45,611 bases of DNA. Origin: SMWC01 sp045561055 (GTDB lineage: Bacteria > Pseudomonadota > Gammaproteobacteria > Steroidobacterales > Rariloculaceae). Positions 33,081-41,798 of the stretch are shown in pieces. Each line of letters begins with the position of its first letter. Position 1 is the first letter of the stretch. Both the position numbers and the translations under genes were made by a program. The notes under the pieces were generated by a model. The model did not search any database. It had not been told where the DNA came from and worked only from the letters and a program-made list of their open reading frames with translations. The stretch lies in assembly GCA_045561055.1 (NCBI GenBank), contig JBJKYL010000001.1, forward strand, positions 1 to 45,611, in the 5' to 3' direction.

Positions 33081-34763
33081 ATGAAACAGAGTGTCGTTGC
33101 CGGCGAATCGGATATGCCTCTGCTCGAAGCAACGATCGACCGCGTGTTCGTCGATACCGTAATGCGTCAAGGTGACAGCGAAGCGCTGATCGTGCCGCAC
33201 CAGAATATCCGCTGGACGTGGCGAGACTTAGACGAGCGTGTTGAGGGATTTTCCCGAGGATTGATAACGCTGGGCTTTCGTCCCGGTGATCGGCTGGGCA
33301 TCTGGGCGACTAATCGGTGGGAGTGGGTCGTCACTCAGTTCGCGGCCGCAAGAATCGGTGTCATCCTCGTGAGTATCAATCCGGCATACCGGCTCGGTGA
33401 AGTCGACTACGCGTTAAACAAGGTTGGCTGTCGTGGACTGATTACGGGGGTGCACTTCAAGACCTCTAACTATATCGCGATGTTGAACGAGCTGATGCCG
33501 GAACTAGCGGGTAGCGAGCCGGGGGAGACCCAGGCGGAACGCGTACCGGCGCTTACTACAGTCATTAGATTGGGCGACGACACGTCACCAGGGATGTTCA
33601 ATTACAACGATATTTTGAGCACAGGATCCGGGATCGAAGACCCTTCTCCCAAAGAGATTAGTGAAGGACTGAGTAACACCGACGCGGTCAATATCCAGTT
33701 CACTTCGGGTACGACGGGTTCGCCAAAAGGTGCAACGCTTACCCATCGAAATATCCTCAACAACGCACGATTCATGGCGAAGGCAATGCGGCTAAAGGCG
33801 GATGACCGGATTTGTGTTCCGGTTCCCATGTATCACTGCTTCGGACAGGTGGCCGCTGTGCTGGTCAGCGCTAACTCCGGGGCGGCCGTGGTCTTTCCCG
33901 CAGAAGCCTTTGACCCCGGTTCGACACTGGAAGCTATCGCGGCGGAACGCTGCACGACACTTTTAGGTGTTCCGACGATGTTCTTGACGATGCTGGATCA
34001 CCCGGCATTTGCCACCACCGACGTTTCAAGTCTTCGCACCGGAATAATGGCAGGTTCACCCTGTCCAATGGAGCTCATGAAGCAGACCGTGAGCACTTTC
34101 CACCTTCCGGAGATAACGATCGCTTATGGGATGACCGAGACTAGTCCGGTCAGCTTTCAGAGTCAGACCGACGATCCCGTCGACAAGCGTTGCGGAACGG
34201 TTGGTCGTGTTGCACCGCACGCAGAAGCCAAGATCGTAGATAGTGATGGCAATATCGTGGCCCGAGGTGAGCAGGGCGAGGTCCTGGCCCGTGGCTACAT
34301 GGTCATGCAGGGGTACTGGGATGATCCGGAAAGGACAGCCGAGGCGATCGATGAGGATGGTTGGATGCATACGGGAGATCTCGGTACGCTCGACGAGGAG
34401 GGGTGGCTCAGAATCAACGGGCGCGTCAAGGACATGATCATTCGCGCTGGCGAGAATGTGTATCCGCGGGAAATCGAAGAGCTGCTCTATCTACACCCTA
34501 AGGTTCTAGAGGTTCAGGTATTCGGAGTACCGGATCGAAAAATGGGCGAGGAAGTCGCTGCGTGGATTCAGCTTCGCGAGGGTGAGTCAGCGACTACTGA
34601 AGAGATCAAGGCATATTGCCGCGGTGAGATCGCCCATTTTAAGATTCCGAATCACATCCGTTTCGTGACGGCTTTTCCAATGACCGTGACCGGAAAAATC
34701 CAGAAGTTCGAGATGAGCAAAGCGCTCGCTGCCGAGCTCGGTTTGGAGTCGGGGACGGCCTAG
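33081..34763 (+). CDS. AMP-forming acyl-CoA synthetase
   Basis: A 560-residue ANL-superfamily ligase. It shows the ATP-loop motif FTSGTTGSPKGATLTHRN (near residue 210), the YGMTETSP motif, the DGWMHTGDLG hinge region, then GRVKDMIIRAGENVYP and the catalytic Lys near the end (TVTGKIQKFEM). It activates a carboxylic acid with ATP to acyl-AMP and then acyl-CoA. Overall it reads most like medium- or long-chain fatty acid ligases, though specificity cannot be fixed. GGAGAA precedes the ATG. It offers a second, AMP-forming route to acyl-CoA beside the ADP-forming synthetase at 19.3-21.3 kb. Confidence 0.93.
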   Translation: MKQSVVAGESDMPLLEATIDRVFVDTVMRQGDSEALIVPHQNIRWTWRDLDERVEGFSRGLITLGFRPGDRLGIWATNRWEWVVTQFAAARIGVILVSINPAYRLGEVDYALNKVGCRGLITGVHFKTSNYIAMLNELMPELAGSEPGETQAERVPALTTVIRLGDDTSPGMFNYNDILSTGSGIEDPSPKEISEGLSNTDAVNIQFTSGTTGSPKGATLTHRNILNNARFMAKAMRLKADDRICVPVPMYHCFGQVAAVLVSANSGAAVVFPAEAFDPGSTLEAIAAERCTTLLGVPTMFLTMLDHPAFATTDVSSLRTGIMAGSPCPMELMKQTVSTFHLPEITIAYGMTETSPVSFQSQTDDPVDKRCGTVGRVAPHAEAKIVDSDGNIVARGEQGEVLARGYMVMQGYWDDPERTAEAIDEDGWMHTGDLGTLDEEGWLRINGRVKDMIIRAGENVYPREIEELLYLHPKVLEVQVFGVPDRKMGEEVAAWIQLREGESATTEEIKAYCRGEIAHFKIPNHIRFVTAFPMTVTGKIQKFEMSKALAAELGLESGTA

Positions 34764-34948
34764 TGCTCCCGCCATCACTCGGTTAAATGTAAAAAACTCT
34801 AATGGAACCGAGCGAGGCTATCATCTGATGATCAGAGAACCGCTCTCAGAGCATACCTTGGAGCGCTTTGACTAGTTGACCGCGGCGACGATGGCGCTGC
34901 GAGGCACTGATATTCGTCGTATTGTATTCGCTGGATGAGGAGGGTGGT

Positions 34949-35674
34949 GTGACGGCTGGTAAAGTAGCTTTAGTGGTGGGGGCGGGTGACTTCCTGGGCT
35001 CCGCTATCGCGAAACGGTTTGCGCGCGAAGGATTACATGTCGTCGCAACGCGCCGGCGCGGTGATCTCGGAAAACTGGTTGATGAAATTGAGGCGGCTGG
35101 CGGTTGTGCGAGCGGTTTCCATTCCGACGCACGCGACGAGGAACAGGTCATACAGCTTCTAGATACGATCGAGAGGGACCTCGGGCCGCTTGCCGTCACC
35201 GTATGCAATGTCGGCGGCAACGTCCGCTTCGGCATCACTGAAACGACCGCGCGGGTATACCGCAAGGTATGGGAACTGTGTGCTTTCGCGGGATTCCTGG
35301 TGGGACGTGAGACGGCCCGCCACATGCTGCCGCGCGGCGCCGGTACCATCCTGTTCACGGGTGCTACTGCGAGCTTGAGGGGCTCCGATGGGTTTGCCGC
35401 ATTCGCTGGCGGTAAGCATGCTTTGAGGGGTTTAGCGCAAAGTATGGCGAAGGAACTGGGGCCGAGGGGCATACATGTGGGTCATGTCGTGATTGACGGA
35501 CCTATAGACACCACGGCAAACCGCGAACGTTTTGCGGAATTGGGTACTGAAAGACCCGCGGATAGTCTCATGCAGCCGGATGAGTTAGCGGAAATCTACT
35601 GGCAGTTACATGCCCAACCACGCTCAACGTGGACTTTCGAAACAGACGTCAGAACGCATGTTGAGCCGTGGTGA
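34949..35674 (+). CDS. SDR-like protein with Phe in place of the catalytic Tyr
   Basis: The GTG at 34949 is preferred because GAGGAG precedes it and the protein then begins just before the first strand (KVALVVGAGDFLGSAIAKRF); a TTG at 34922 would add nine residues. From the GTG it has 241 residues. The cofactor loop is VGAGDFLG instead of TGxxxGxG, NNAG reads NVGG (87-90), and YxxxK reads FAGGK with Phe152 and Lys156. It therefore lacks the SDR proton donor. I recall homologs sharing the Phe and the FTGATASLRG segment, so this looks like a stable subfamily, not decay. The activity is unknown; it may bind NAD(P) without classical reduction. The next gene is a GST. Confidence 0.82.
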   Translation: MTAGKVALVVGAGDFLGSAIAKRFAREGLHVVATRRRGDLGKLVDEIEAAGGCASGFHSDARDEEQVIQLLDTIERDLGPLAVTVCNVGGNVRFGITETTARVYRKVWELCAFAGFLVGRETARHMLPRGAGTILFTGATASLRGSDGFAAFAGGKHALRGLAQSMAKELGPRGIHVGHVVIDGPIDTTANRERFAELGTERPADSLMQPDELAEIYWQLHAQPRSTWTFETDVRTHVEPW

Positions 35675-35763
35675 GCTGACTATTGCAGGTGGTCTCTCAG
35701 ACGCTTTGTGCCGTTTAGCGGCAAACGAATAGAATAGGCACGCAAAAGTCCCTGAGGAGCACC

Positions 35764-36390
35764 ATGATAAAGTTATACAACGCGAACTTTTCCCCGAACT
35801 GCCTGCGCGTGCGCGCTGTGATTTACGAACTCGGAACCGCGGTCGAGATCGTCGACGTCGACGTTATGAACGGCGACACGAAGAAGCCCGAGTATCTCGC
35901 GATGAACCCGCACGGTAAGGTTCCGGTGCTCGTGGATGGGAATTTCTTTCTTTTCGAGTCGCGCGCGATCAATGCGTATCTCGCGAGCCTTGATTCGGAG
36001 TCCAGACTCTATCCAGCCGATTCGAAGACGCGTGCGGTCGTTGATCAGTGGTCGTACTGGCAGGCGATTCATCTCGGGCCGTCGAGCCAACGGCTCACCT
36101 TCGAGCGCGTATTCAAGAAGCGCCTGCAGCGAGGTGAGCCTGACAAAAACGTTATCGCGACCGAGTCAACAGAGACGACCAAGTTACTCGCTGTGCTCAA
36201 TGCCGGCCTGGAAGAACGCGATTGGGTCGCAGGCAACCTCAGTGTTGCGGACTTTGCTCTCGGCAGCACACTGTTCGCGCATGCCCCAGCCGGCATCGAC
36301 CTCGGGTCGACGCCGAACGTTTCAGCCTGGATGGCGCGGCTCGAGGCCTTGCCGTCGTGGCGCCAGGCGATCGACGACATACCGCTTTGA
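35764..36390 (+). CDS. Glutathione S-transferase
   Basis: A 208-residue protein of normal GST length. The N-terminal thioredoxin-like domain has LYNANFSPNCLRVRAVIYEL, the cis-Pro loop NPHGKVPVLVD and the Glu-Ser pair LFESRAINAYLA. The C-terminal domain has WVAGNLSVADFALGSTLF. The layout fits the phi/theta-like bacterial group with a Ser near residue 10 as the likely glutathione-activating residue. GAGGAG precedes the ATG. It is the third GST-type protein in the window. It may be co-transcribed with the SDR-like gene 89 bp upstream. Substrate unknown. Confidence 0.9.
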   Translation: MIKLYNANFSPNCLRVRAVIYELGTAVEIVDVDVMNGDTKKPEYLAMNPHGKVPVLVDGNFFLFESRAINAYLASLDSESRLYPADSKTRAVVDQWSYWQAIHLGPSSQRLTFERVFKKRLQRGEPDKNVIATESTETTKLLAVLNAGLEERDWVAGNLSVADFALGSTLFAHAPAGIDLGSTPNVSAWMARLEALPSWRQAIDDIPL

Positions 36391-36438
36391 CAGTCACAGG
36401 CGGGATCTAGTTGGTAGTGCAACTGTTAGGCGTCACCG

Positions 36439-37371
36439 TTAGCGAGTCGACAAATCTACGTTTCTAAGATCCTCCCTATCGTCCCCAGAGATTACTGGAT
36501 CTACCGATGTCATAATTGGAGAAGTTTCAATGTAAGTATGGTAGCTCTCTGACATCATCCAATATCCATTAACTGGAGAAAAAATTCGTGATGCCCAATA
36601 AGCCTTATCGCCAAAAGTTGGCTGTAACATGATATTGAACACTGCCCCATCCCCAATATCCCACCACCTTGACCACAATACTGGTACTGTTAAACCAGTT
36701 CCCTTTGTTTCTAAGGCCGCATTAATTCGAGGCATAAAAAAAGCGACCCTATCTTCTTTAGGAGGGGCCTTGCCCGTATATGTATTGACGGGACGTTGAT
36801 CCTGATCATTATTAATCCGCCTGATCCAGCCATCTCTATTTAATTTTCTAGTTTCTGGATCTAAATATGCTTGTTCCTGATCCTGCCAAGCAGCATATGC
36901 AGCTCTTTGATTGTCAGAGAGAGGAACCCAAGGCATAACCGTACACGGGTTGTAACATGGGATTTCAAACTCAGCACTTTGAGATTGGTAATCTTTCTCT
37001 TTAACTTGTATCTCCGTAATATTTAACAATTTTGGAGAGTCCGAGGTCGAATCCCAGATATACATGATGAAAGAGTTATCCTTACTTCTTTCCAGGAAAG
37101 TAGCTTCTCCGTAATAGTGCTCAATTATCGTGACTTGCTCTTCTCCTGTAAGGAGCGGTTTAAGTTCTGCAGTTAAAGACTCTCTCCGAGGCCACATAAT
37201 TCCATTTGGGTCTATCCATGTGAATTCAGGATGTAGCACGCTATTCACATAACTACTGTTACCCGTCTCGAATGCTTCCGCGAGCGTGGCGTCTACATCC
37301 CTTACAGAATGATCCTGAGCATATGCGACACTTAGCCCACACAATAGAATGACTAACTTTAAAATGTTCAT
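36439..37371 (-). CDS. Exported NTF2/SnoaL-like protein, AT-rich gene
   Basis: A 310-residue protein with a short signal peptide (LVILLCGLSVAYA before QDHS). Residues 25-130 look like a DUF4440/SnoaL-type cone fold: DATLAEAFETGNSSYVNSVL, then HPEFTWIDPNG. The rest is not recognised but is rich in Trp and Tyr (VPVLWSRWWDIGDGAVFNIM and NGYWMMSESYHTY) and contains Cys-Tyr-Asn-Pro-Cys, a possible disulfide. The base composition is much more AT-rich than the genes on either side. No catalytic role can be given. Confidence 0.7.
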   Translation of the reverse strand: MNILKLVILLCGLSVAYAQDHSVRDVDATLAEAFETGNSSYVNSVLHPEFTWIDPNGIMWPRRESLTAELKPLLTGEEQVTIIEHYYGEATFLERSKDNSFIMYIWDSTSDSPKLLNITEIQVKEKDYQSQSAEFEIPCYNPCTVMPWVPLSDNQRAAYAAWQDQEQAYLDPETRKLNRDGWIRRINNDQDQRPVNTYTGKAPPKEDRVAFFMPRINAALETKGTGLTVPVLWSRWWDIGDGAVFNIMLQPTFGDKAYWASRIFSPVNGYWMMSESYHTYIETSPIMTSVDPVISGDDREDLRNVDLSTR

Positions 37372-37416
37372 ATATCGTCCTGTAACCTCATAAAAAAAGG
37401 ATTTTACATCAATTTT

Positions 37417-37617
37417 TTATTTCCAGATGAACTCCCATTCGTTTTTTTTCACTAATTTACCGGTACTTCCCCTAGAAATAAAAAAACTCTTTTCTAAACT
37501 AGGATTATCGTTTTCTATATAAATTATTTTAAAACGAGACCAGAAAAAAATTTTTTTTTCTTTAATCGATTTAACAATACACTTAGGTGGAGCATAGACT
37601 TTTAAATTTATTGCCAC
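37417..37617 (-). CDS. Possible small basic protein
   Basis: A 66-residue frame starting with GTG, with GGAG nine bases upstream. It is Lys/Phe/Ile-rich (VKSIKEKKIFFWSRFKIIYI) and ends NEWEFIWK. It matches no family I know, and the AT-rich background could produce such a composition without selection. The ribosome-binding site is the main point in its favour. Confidence 0.35.
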   Translation of the reverse strand: MAINLKVYAPPKCIVKSIKEKKIFFWSRFKIIYIENDNPSLEKSFFISRGSTGKLVKKNEWEFIWK

Positions 37618-37666
37618 AAAATTCTGCTCCGAATGGTGAAGAGGGAGAAATTCGAATATTCAAAGT

Positions 37667-37688
37667 GTACTACCTAAAGGGGAGAGAT
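37667..37688 (+). repeat. 22-bp dispersed repeat, copy 1
   Basis: GTACTACCTAAAGGGGAGAGAT, 21 of 22 bases shared with 42662-42683. It contains a strong ribosome-binding site (AAAGGGGAGAG), and here it is followed by ATG-TTC-TAG, a two-codon frame, not by a gene start. It may be a remnant of a gene 5' end or a shared leader element. Confidence 0.6.
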
Positions 37689-37732
37689 ATTTATGTTCTA
37701 GTGAAAATTGTGAAGAGGTTAATCTACTAATT

Positions 37733-39448
37733 ATGTTTGATGCACTTATCTACGATTCTGATGAAGAAGCTTGGTTAAGGTTTACAGATGCCTCATCCGT
37801 TCACGTAGCGAAAATCGGTGACGATGTCACCGCCGTACTGGATATTATTGAAACAGCCTGTTCAGAAGGAAAGTATGCGGTTGGTTATGTCAGCTTTGAA
37901 GCGGCTAGTGCTTTTGATTCCACGTTGGTTCATCATTCCTCTGGATCGCTGCCGCTGACCGCATTTGCGATCTTCGATCAGGTAGAAGAGGTATGTCCCG
38001 GAGCTATGTCAGAACCGCTTTCCGAGCCGCTAGATTTGGCTCCGGTTATTAGCGAATCGAATTTCTGTAATTCGATACAACAAATAAAGGCCTATATCCG
38101 GAGTGGGGATAGCTATCAGGTAAATTTTACCCATCAGTTGAAGGGCAATACTATAGCGTCACCAGGTTCTATTTTCTCATTCCTCTGTCGTGCGCAACCG
38201 TCCCCTTATTCTGCGTTGATTGAAATCGACGACTACGCCATTTGTAGTGTTTCTCCGGAACTTTTTTTTGAAGTTGATAAAACCTCTATACGGATGGAGC
38301 CGATGAAGGGTACGCGTCCAAGGGGTCGGTTTCCGGAAGAGGATGTAGGGTTTTGGTCAGATCTCGTAGGGTCGGAAAAAGACCGGGCCGAGAACTTGAT
38401 GATCGTTGATATGGTACGAAATGACCTAGGAAAAATTGCGCTAGCAGGTAGTGTTTGCGTAGAAGAGCTATTCTCGATCAAGCGGTTCCCGACAGTGTGG
38501 CAGCAGGTATCAAGTATCAGAGCAAAAACCGATGCGAGTCTTGGCGATATTTTTTCAGCGTTGTTTCCGTGTGCCTCTGTAACTGGTGCCCCGAGAGCGA
38601 TGACAATGAGAATCATTAATGAGCTCGAAACTGAAGCCCGCGGTGTTTATACGGGGGCAATCGGACTGGTTAAACCTGGTCGTCGGGCCAGATTCAGTGT
38701 AGCCATCCGAACGCTTACTATTGATAAGAGTAACGACAGCGCCAATTATGGAGTCGGTGGTGGCATTGTGTGGGACTCGGATCCAAGAGAAGAATGGCAG
38801 GAGACTTTGACTAAGGGGAAAATTCTTAGCTCTGATCGGCAACCGTTCAGGCTTTTGGAAACAATGTTGTATGAACCAGATAGCGAAATTTTTTTACTAA
38901 ATCTGCATTTGGAGCGACTAGAAGCCAGCGCTCACTATTTTGGTTTCGACATAGATGTGGACAGCATTCTAAATCGGCTTTGTTCCCTTCAATTGGCGAA
39001 GCGAACAATGCTAAGGTTGTTGTTGGATTCGGATGGTCGTTATGAGGTCGAAGAGCATCCATTATCCGAGGTAAAACCAATAGTGATACTGAAAATGGCG
39101 CGGAGACCGGTTAGCAGTCGCGATATTTTCTTGTTCCATAAGACAACACACCGGGATGTTTATGAGCAGGCGAGAAATGATACCGATCGTTGCGATGATG
39201 TCATCCTCTGGAATGAAAAAAACGAACTTACCGAAACGACTATTACAAACCTGTTCTTGGAGGTAGACGGTGAGCTGGTTACGCCACCTGTTGATTGCGG
39301 TTTGCTAGCGGGTACTTACCGTCGATACATGCTCGAGAACGGGCAAGCAAAAGAGGCTATTGTTAAAAAATCTGATCTAGTAAGCGCATCAAAAATATAT
39401 GTCGCGAATAGTATCCGTGGTTTGCTAGAAGCTCGACTAGTCGATTAA
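37733..39448 (+). CDS. pabBC: Aminodeoxychorismate synthase component I fused to aminodeoxychorismate lyase (PabB-PabC)
   Basis: A 571-residue two-domain enzyme for p-aminobenzoate, a folate precursor. Residues 1-365 are the chorismate-binding domain: YIRSGDSYQVNFTHQL, SPELFFEV, MKGTRPRG with the PabB-type catalytic Lys, VDMVRNDLG, and GRRARFSVAIRTL. From about 370 comes a class IV aminotransferase domain (LLETMLYEPDSEIFLLNLHL) with the PLP-binding Lys in FHKTTHRDVYEQA and the late LTETTITNLF motif. It converts chorismate, with a glutaminase partner (PabA, not seen here), to aminodeoxychorismate and then to p-aminobenzoate and pyruvate. It is a housekeeping gene set beside accessory genes and is less GC-rich than the catabolic genes. 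Confidence 0.93.
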   Translation: MFDALIYDSDEEAWLRFTDASSVHVAKIGDDVTAVLDIIETACSEGKYAVGYVSFEAASAFDSTLVHHSSGSLPLTAFAIFDQVEEVCPGAMSEPLSEPLDLAPVISESNFCNSIQQIKAYIRSGDSYQVNFTHQLKGNTIASPGSIFSFLCRAQPSPYSALIEIDDYAICSVSPELFFEVDKTSIRMEPMKGTRPRGRFPEEDVGFWSDLVGSEKDRAENLMIVDMVRNDLGKIALAGSVCVEELFSIKRFPTVWQQVSSIRAKTDASLGDIFSALFPCASVTGAPRAMTMRIINELETEARGVYTGAIGLVKPGRRARFSVAIRTLTIDKSNDSANYGVGGGIVWDSDPREEWQETLTKGKILSSDRQPFRLLETMLYEPDSEIFLLNLHLERLEASAHYFGFDIDVDSILNRLCSLQLAKRTMLRLLLDSDGRYEVEEHPLSEVKPIVILKMARRPVSSRDIFLFHKTTHRDVYEQARNDTDRCDDVILWNEKNELTETTITNLFLEVDGELVTPPVDCGLLAGTYRRYMLENGQAKEAIVKKSDLVSASKIYVANSIRGLLEARLVD

Positions 39449-39905
39449 CGGTTCTCAGAGGAGGAGGCCATACTAGGTGGTGATCTGATTCGGTTGTTGC
39501 TAATAGATGGGGTTGTTTAACTCGAGATACCCGTTCAAGTGCGTTGTATGGTGATTTGCAGCCTTAGTGACTGCAAATGAACTCATTCCGGTGCTGGAAG
39601 GTGGTTCAGAAAACACGAATAGCATAGACATGGCTTTTGAGAGGATACAGCGTGAAAGAATAGAAGAAGTGAAACGTATACAAAAAATTCAGCAGGTTCC
39701 ACCGAAGCTAATATTTCTTCAGAATTCTTGGCAAAACTGTTGTTTAGTAATTTACCTTAGTTGTCTAGGCCTGGTTTGGTAAAAAGGTTATTCTCTCGGC
39801 TAGGACGTGTTTTTTCTTTTGGCTATGCAGACGTGAAATTAAGATTTTAGCAGTCTAGAAATGCAATTCTCTATTTAAGAACTAAAGGACTTTTTGGGAC
39901 AAATT
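39449..39905 (+). other. 457-bp stretch without a confident gene
   Basis: It lies between PabB-PabC and the sulfatase. A 71-codon frame (39567-39782) includes a helical, charged segment, SIDMAFERIQRERIEEVKRI, then a hydrophobic end. It starts with GTG without a ribosome-binding site and matches no family I know, so it may be a relic. Nothing else is recognised apart from the sulfatase ribosome-binding region at the right end. Confidence 0.45.
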
Positions 39906-41597
39906 ATGGAACGATATAAAAACTCTTTTGGTGTGATTGCGGCGCTATTTTTAGCGGGCTGCTCTAACGATGCGCCGCAAACCTATCAGTCACCTGAAGC
40001 CCTTCCTGTTGCGGAGACTGCCGAAGACCAACCCGAGTCTCGCGCGAATATTCTGCTGATTGTTGCGGACGACCTAGGCTATACCGATCTGGGTGCCTTT
40101 GGTAGCGAGATCCCGACGCCGAATCTAGACAGACTCGCGTATCAGGGCGTAAGGCTAACAAATCTTCACAACGGCCGTGCCTGTCAGCAGACACGTATCA
40201 TGCTCATGTCCGGCCGGGGCACTCGCTCAATGCTGGACCAGCATCCACCGAGGCCCAGCGGGCAGCGTACCAACAGCTTGACGATGAGCGTCGCGGCACT
40301 ACCGGAGCTCATGAAGGATGCCGGCTACAGCACTTTCATGACCGGCAAGTGGGATCTGGGCCTATACGGTGAGGCACGACCCGCCGAGCGTGGTTTCGAC
40401 CGCTCATTTGTTCTGCTCGAAGCTTCCGCAGGCCATTTTTCTGTGCCACTTTGGGACGACGGATCCTACTATGAAGACGACGGCGTTCCCGTCGCGTTCG
40501 AGGACTTACCTCAAGACTTCTACTCGACTCGCGATTACACCAACAAGATGCTCGGGTATCTCGACGAACACGACGGCGACAACCCGTGGTTTGCGTTTAT
40601 GCCCTATACCGCGCCGCATTGGCCGATACAGGTTCCGGCCGACTGGCTCGACCGAAACATTGGTAAGTATGATGCGGGCTGGGATGTTCTTCGGGAGCAA
40701 CGTGCGGCCCGTGCTGCGGCGTTAGGAATAGTTCCCGAGGACGCGATGGATACCTTCGAGCCGTTGGCATTGCCCTGGTCGAGCCTTTCCGGGGATGAGC
40801 AGATGAAATACTCTCGCGCTCAGGAAATTTATGCGGGCATGGTTGAGTATCTGGATTTAAGTATTGGCCGGATTATCAACTACCTGGAAGAGAGTGGTCA
40901 GCTCGATTCAACGGTTATCGTGTTTATGTCCGACCACGGTGGCTCAGCTGCTGAACACGGCGTTTCTACAGGTCGAGGGTATACAGGCGCTGGACCGAGA
41001 ATACCTGAAACCCGCGACAACAGTTTCGAGAACTTCGGTCGCCCGCTCTCTTTTATCGACCACGGTCTAGGCTTCGGTGAAGCGGCTAGCGCGCCGCTGA
41101 AATATTTCAAGGGCAGGCTGGCCGAAGGCGGTCTTCGAGCTGCCGCATTCATTCGTTATCCGGAGGTTATCTCGCCAGGTATCGACGACACGTTTATTAC
41201 CGCGATGGATATCGTACCGACATTTCTGGACATCGCGCGCAGAGAGCATCCTGGCGCGGGAAATTATAAAGGCCGGGATATTTTACCCATCATGGGAGAG
41301 ACGTTTTGGCCGTATCTCTCGGGAGAGAGCAGTATGGTGCACAGCGCCGACTATGCGGCAGGCTGGACCGCCGGTGATACGGGCGCAATTATCCGCGGCA
41401 ACTACAAAGCCATTAACGATGCACCACCCGCTCATGAAAGCGATTTAGCGAACGGAATGGGGATGGGAATGAGCCCACCACCACCCTGGAAACTATACGA
41501 TCTTTCTGTCGATCCCGGTGAGACCAGCGATTTGGCGACTATCCACCCCGACGTCCTTACCGAACTCGTGACCGAGTGGCAGAGTAACTGGCAATAA
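39906..41597 (+). CDS. Arylsulfatase-like lipoprotein with altered active site
   Basis: A 563-residue protein of the alkaline-phosphatase fold, nearest in pattern to Pseudomonas arylsulfatase (AtsA). A lipobox (LFLAGC) suggests membrane anchoring. Retained residues: the Asp pair (VADDLGY, 55-56), Cys93, Arg97, Lys148, the His in TAPHWPIQVP, Asp343 and Lys402. Changed residues: the sulfatase signature CxPxR reads CQQTR (Pro to Gln), GKWHLG reads GKWDLG (His to Asp150), and the metal Asn of SDNG is His344. Formylglycine formation and sulfate binding may therefore differ. The ATG at 39906 has GGGAC upstream; a TTG at 39894 would add four residues. No formylglycine-generating enzyme gene is nearby. 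The true substrate is unknown. Confidence 0.87.
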   Translation: MERYKNSFGVIAALFLAGCSNDAPQTYQSPEALPVAETAEDQPESRANILLIVADDLGYTDLGAFGSEIPTPNLDRLAYQGVRLTNLHNGRACQQTRIMLMSGRGTRSMLDQHPPRPSGQRTNSLTMSVAALPELMKDAGYSTFMTGKWDLGLYGEARPAERGFDRSFVLLEASAGHFSVPLWDDGSYYEDDGVPVAFEDLPQDFYSTRDYTNKMLGYLDEHDGDNPWFAFMPYTAPHWPIQVPADWLDRNIGKYDAGWDVLREQRAARAAALGIVPEDAMDTFEPLALPWSSLSGDEQMKYSRAQEIYAGMVEYLDLSIGRIINYLEESGQLDSTVIVFMSDHGGSAAEHGVSTGRGYTGAGPRIPETRDNSFENFGRPLSFIDHGLGFGEAASAPLKYFKGRLAEGGLRAAAFIRYPEVISPGIDDTFITAMDIVPTFLDIARREHPGAGNYKGRDILPIMGETFWPYLSGESSMVHSADYAAGWTAGDTGAIIRGNYKAINDAPPAHESDLANGMGMGMSPPPPWKLYDLSVDPGETSDLATIHPDVLTELVTEWQSNWQ

Positions 41598-41798
41598 ATA
41601 TTTTCAGCGAGCAACAGAGTGAACTCCTCAGAACGTGAAGCGTTAACATCCAGACCGGCTATCGAGTGAGGTCTGGGATACGGAATCCGATTCTATCTGT
41701 CGGAGAGCGAAACAGGTGGTAGTCGGAACGGCTTAAGCTACCTACATGCATTTCGATGAGCAGAGCGTTTCCTGTCTTGGAAGCAAGCGTAATGTTGG

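Larger units (their letters stand above)
37372..37732. other. Very AT-rich intergenic stretch
   Basis: About 360 bases with long A and T runs, for example GAAAAAAATTTTTTTTTC near 37550. It holds one possible small minus-strand gene (37417-37617) and, at 37667-37688, one copy of a 22-bp sequence also found upstream of the DUF6152 gene at 42.7 kb. The composition differs sharply from the rest of the window. Confidence 0.6.

Noticed and set aside
34784..34818. Inverted repeat CTCGGTT...AACCGAG after the acyl-CoA ligase
   Set aside because: Only seven pairs around a loop of about 21 bases and no T-run; too weak to call a terminator.
34846..35472. 208-codon minus-strand frame opposite the SDR-like gene
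   Set aside because: Ser/Pro/Arg-rich product with no motif; the plus-strand SDR is recognisable throughout.
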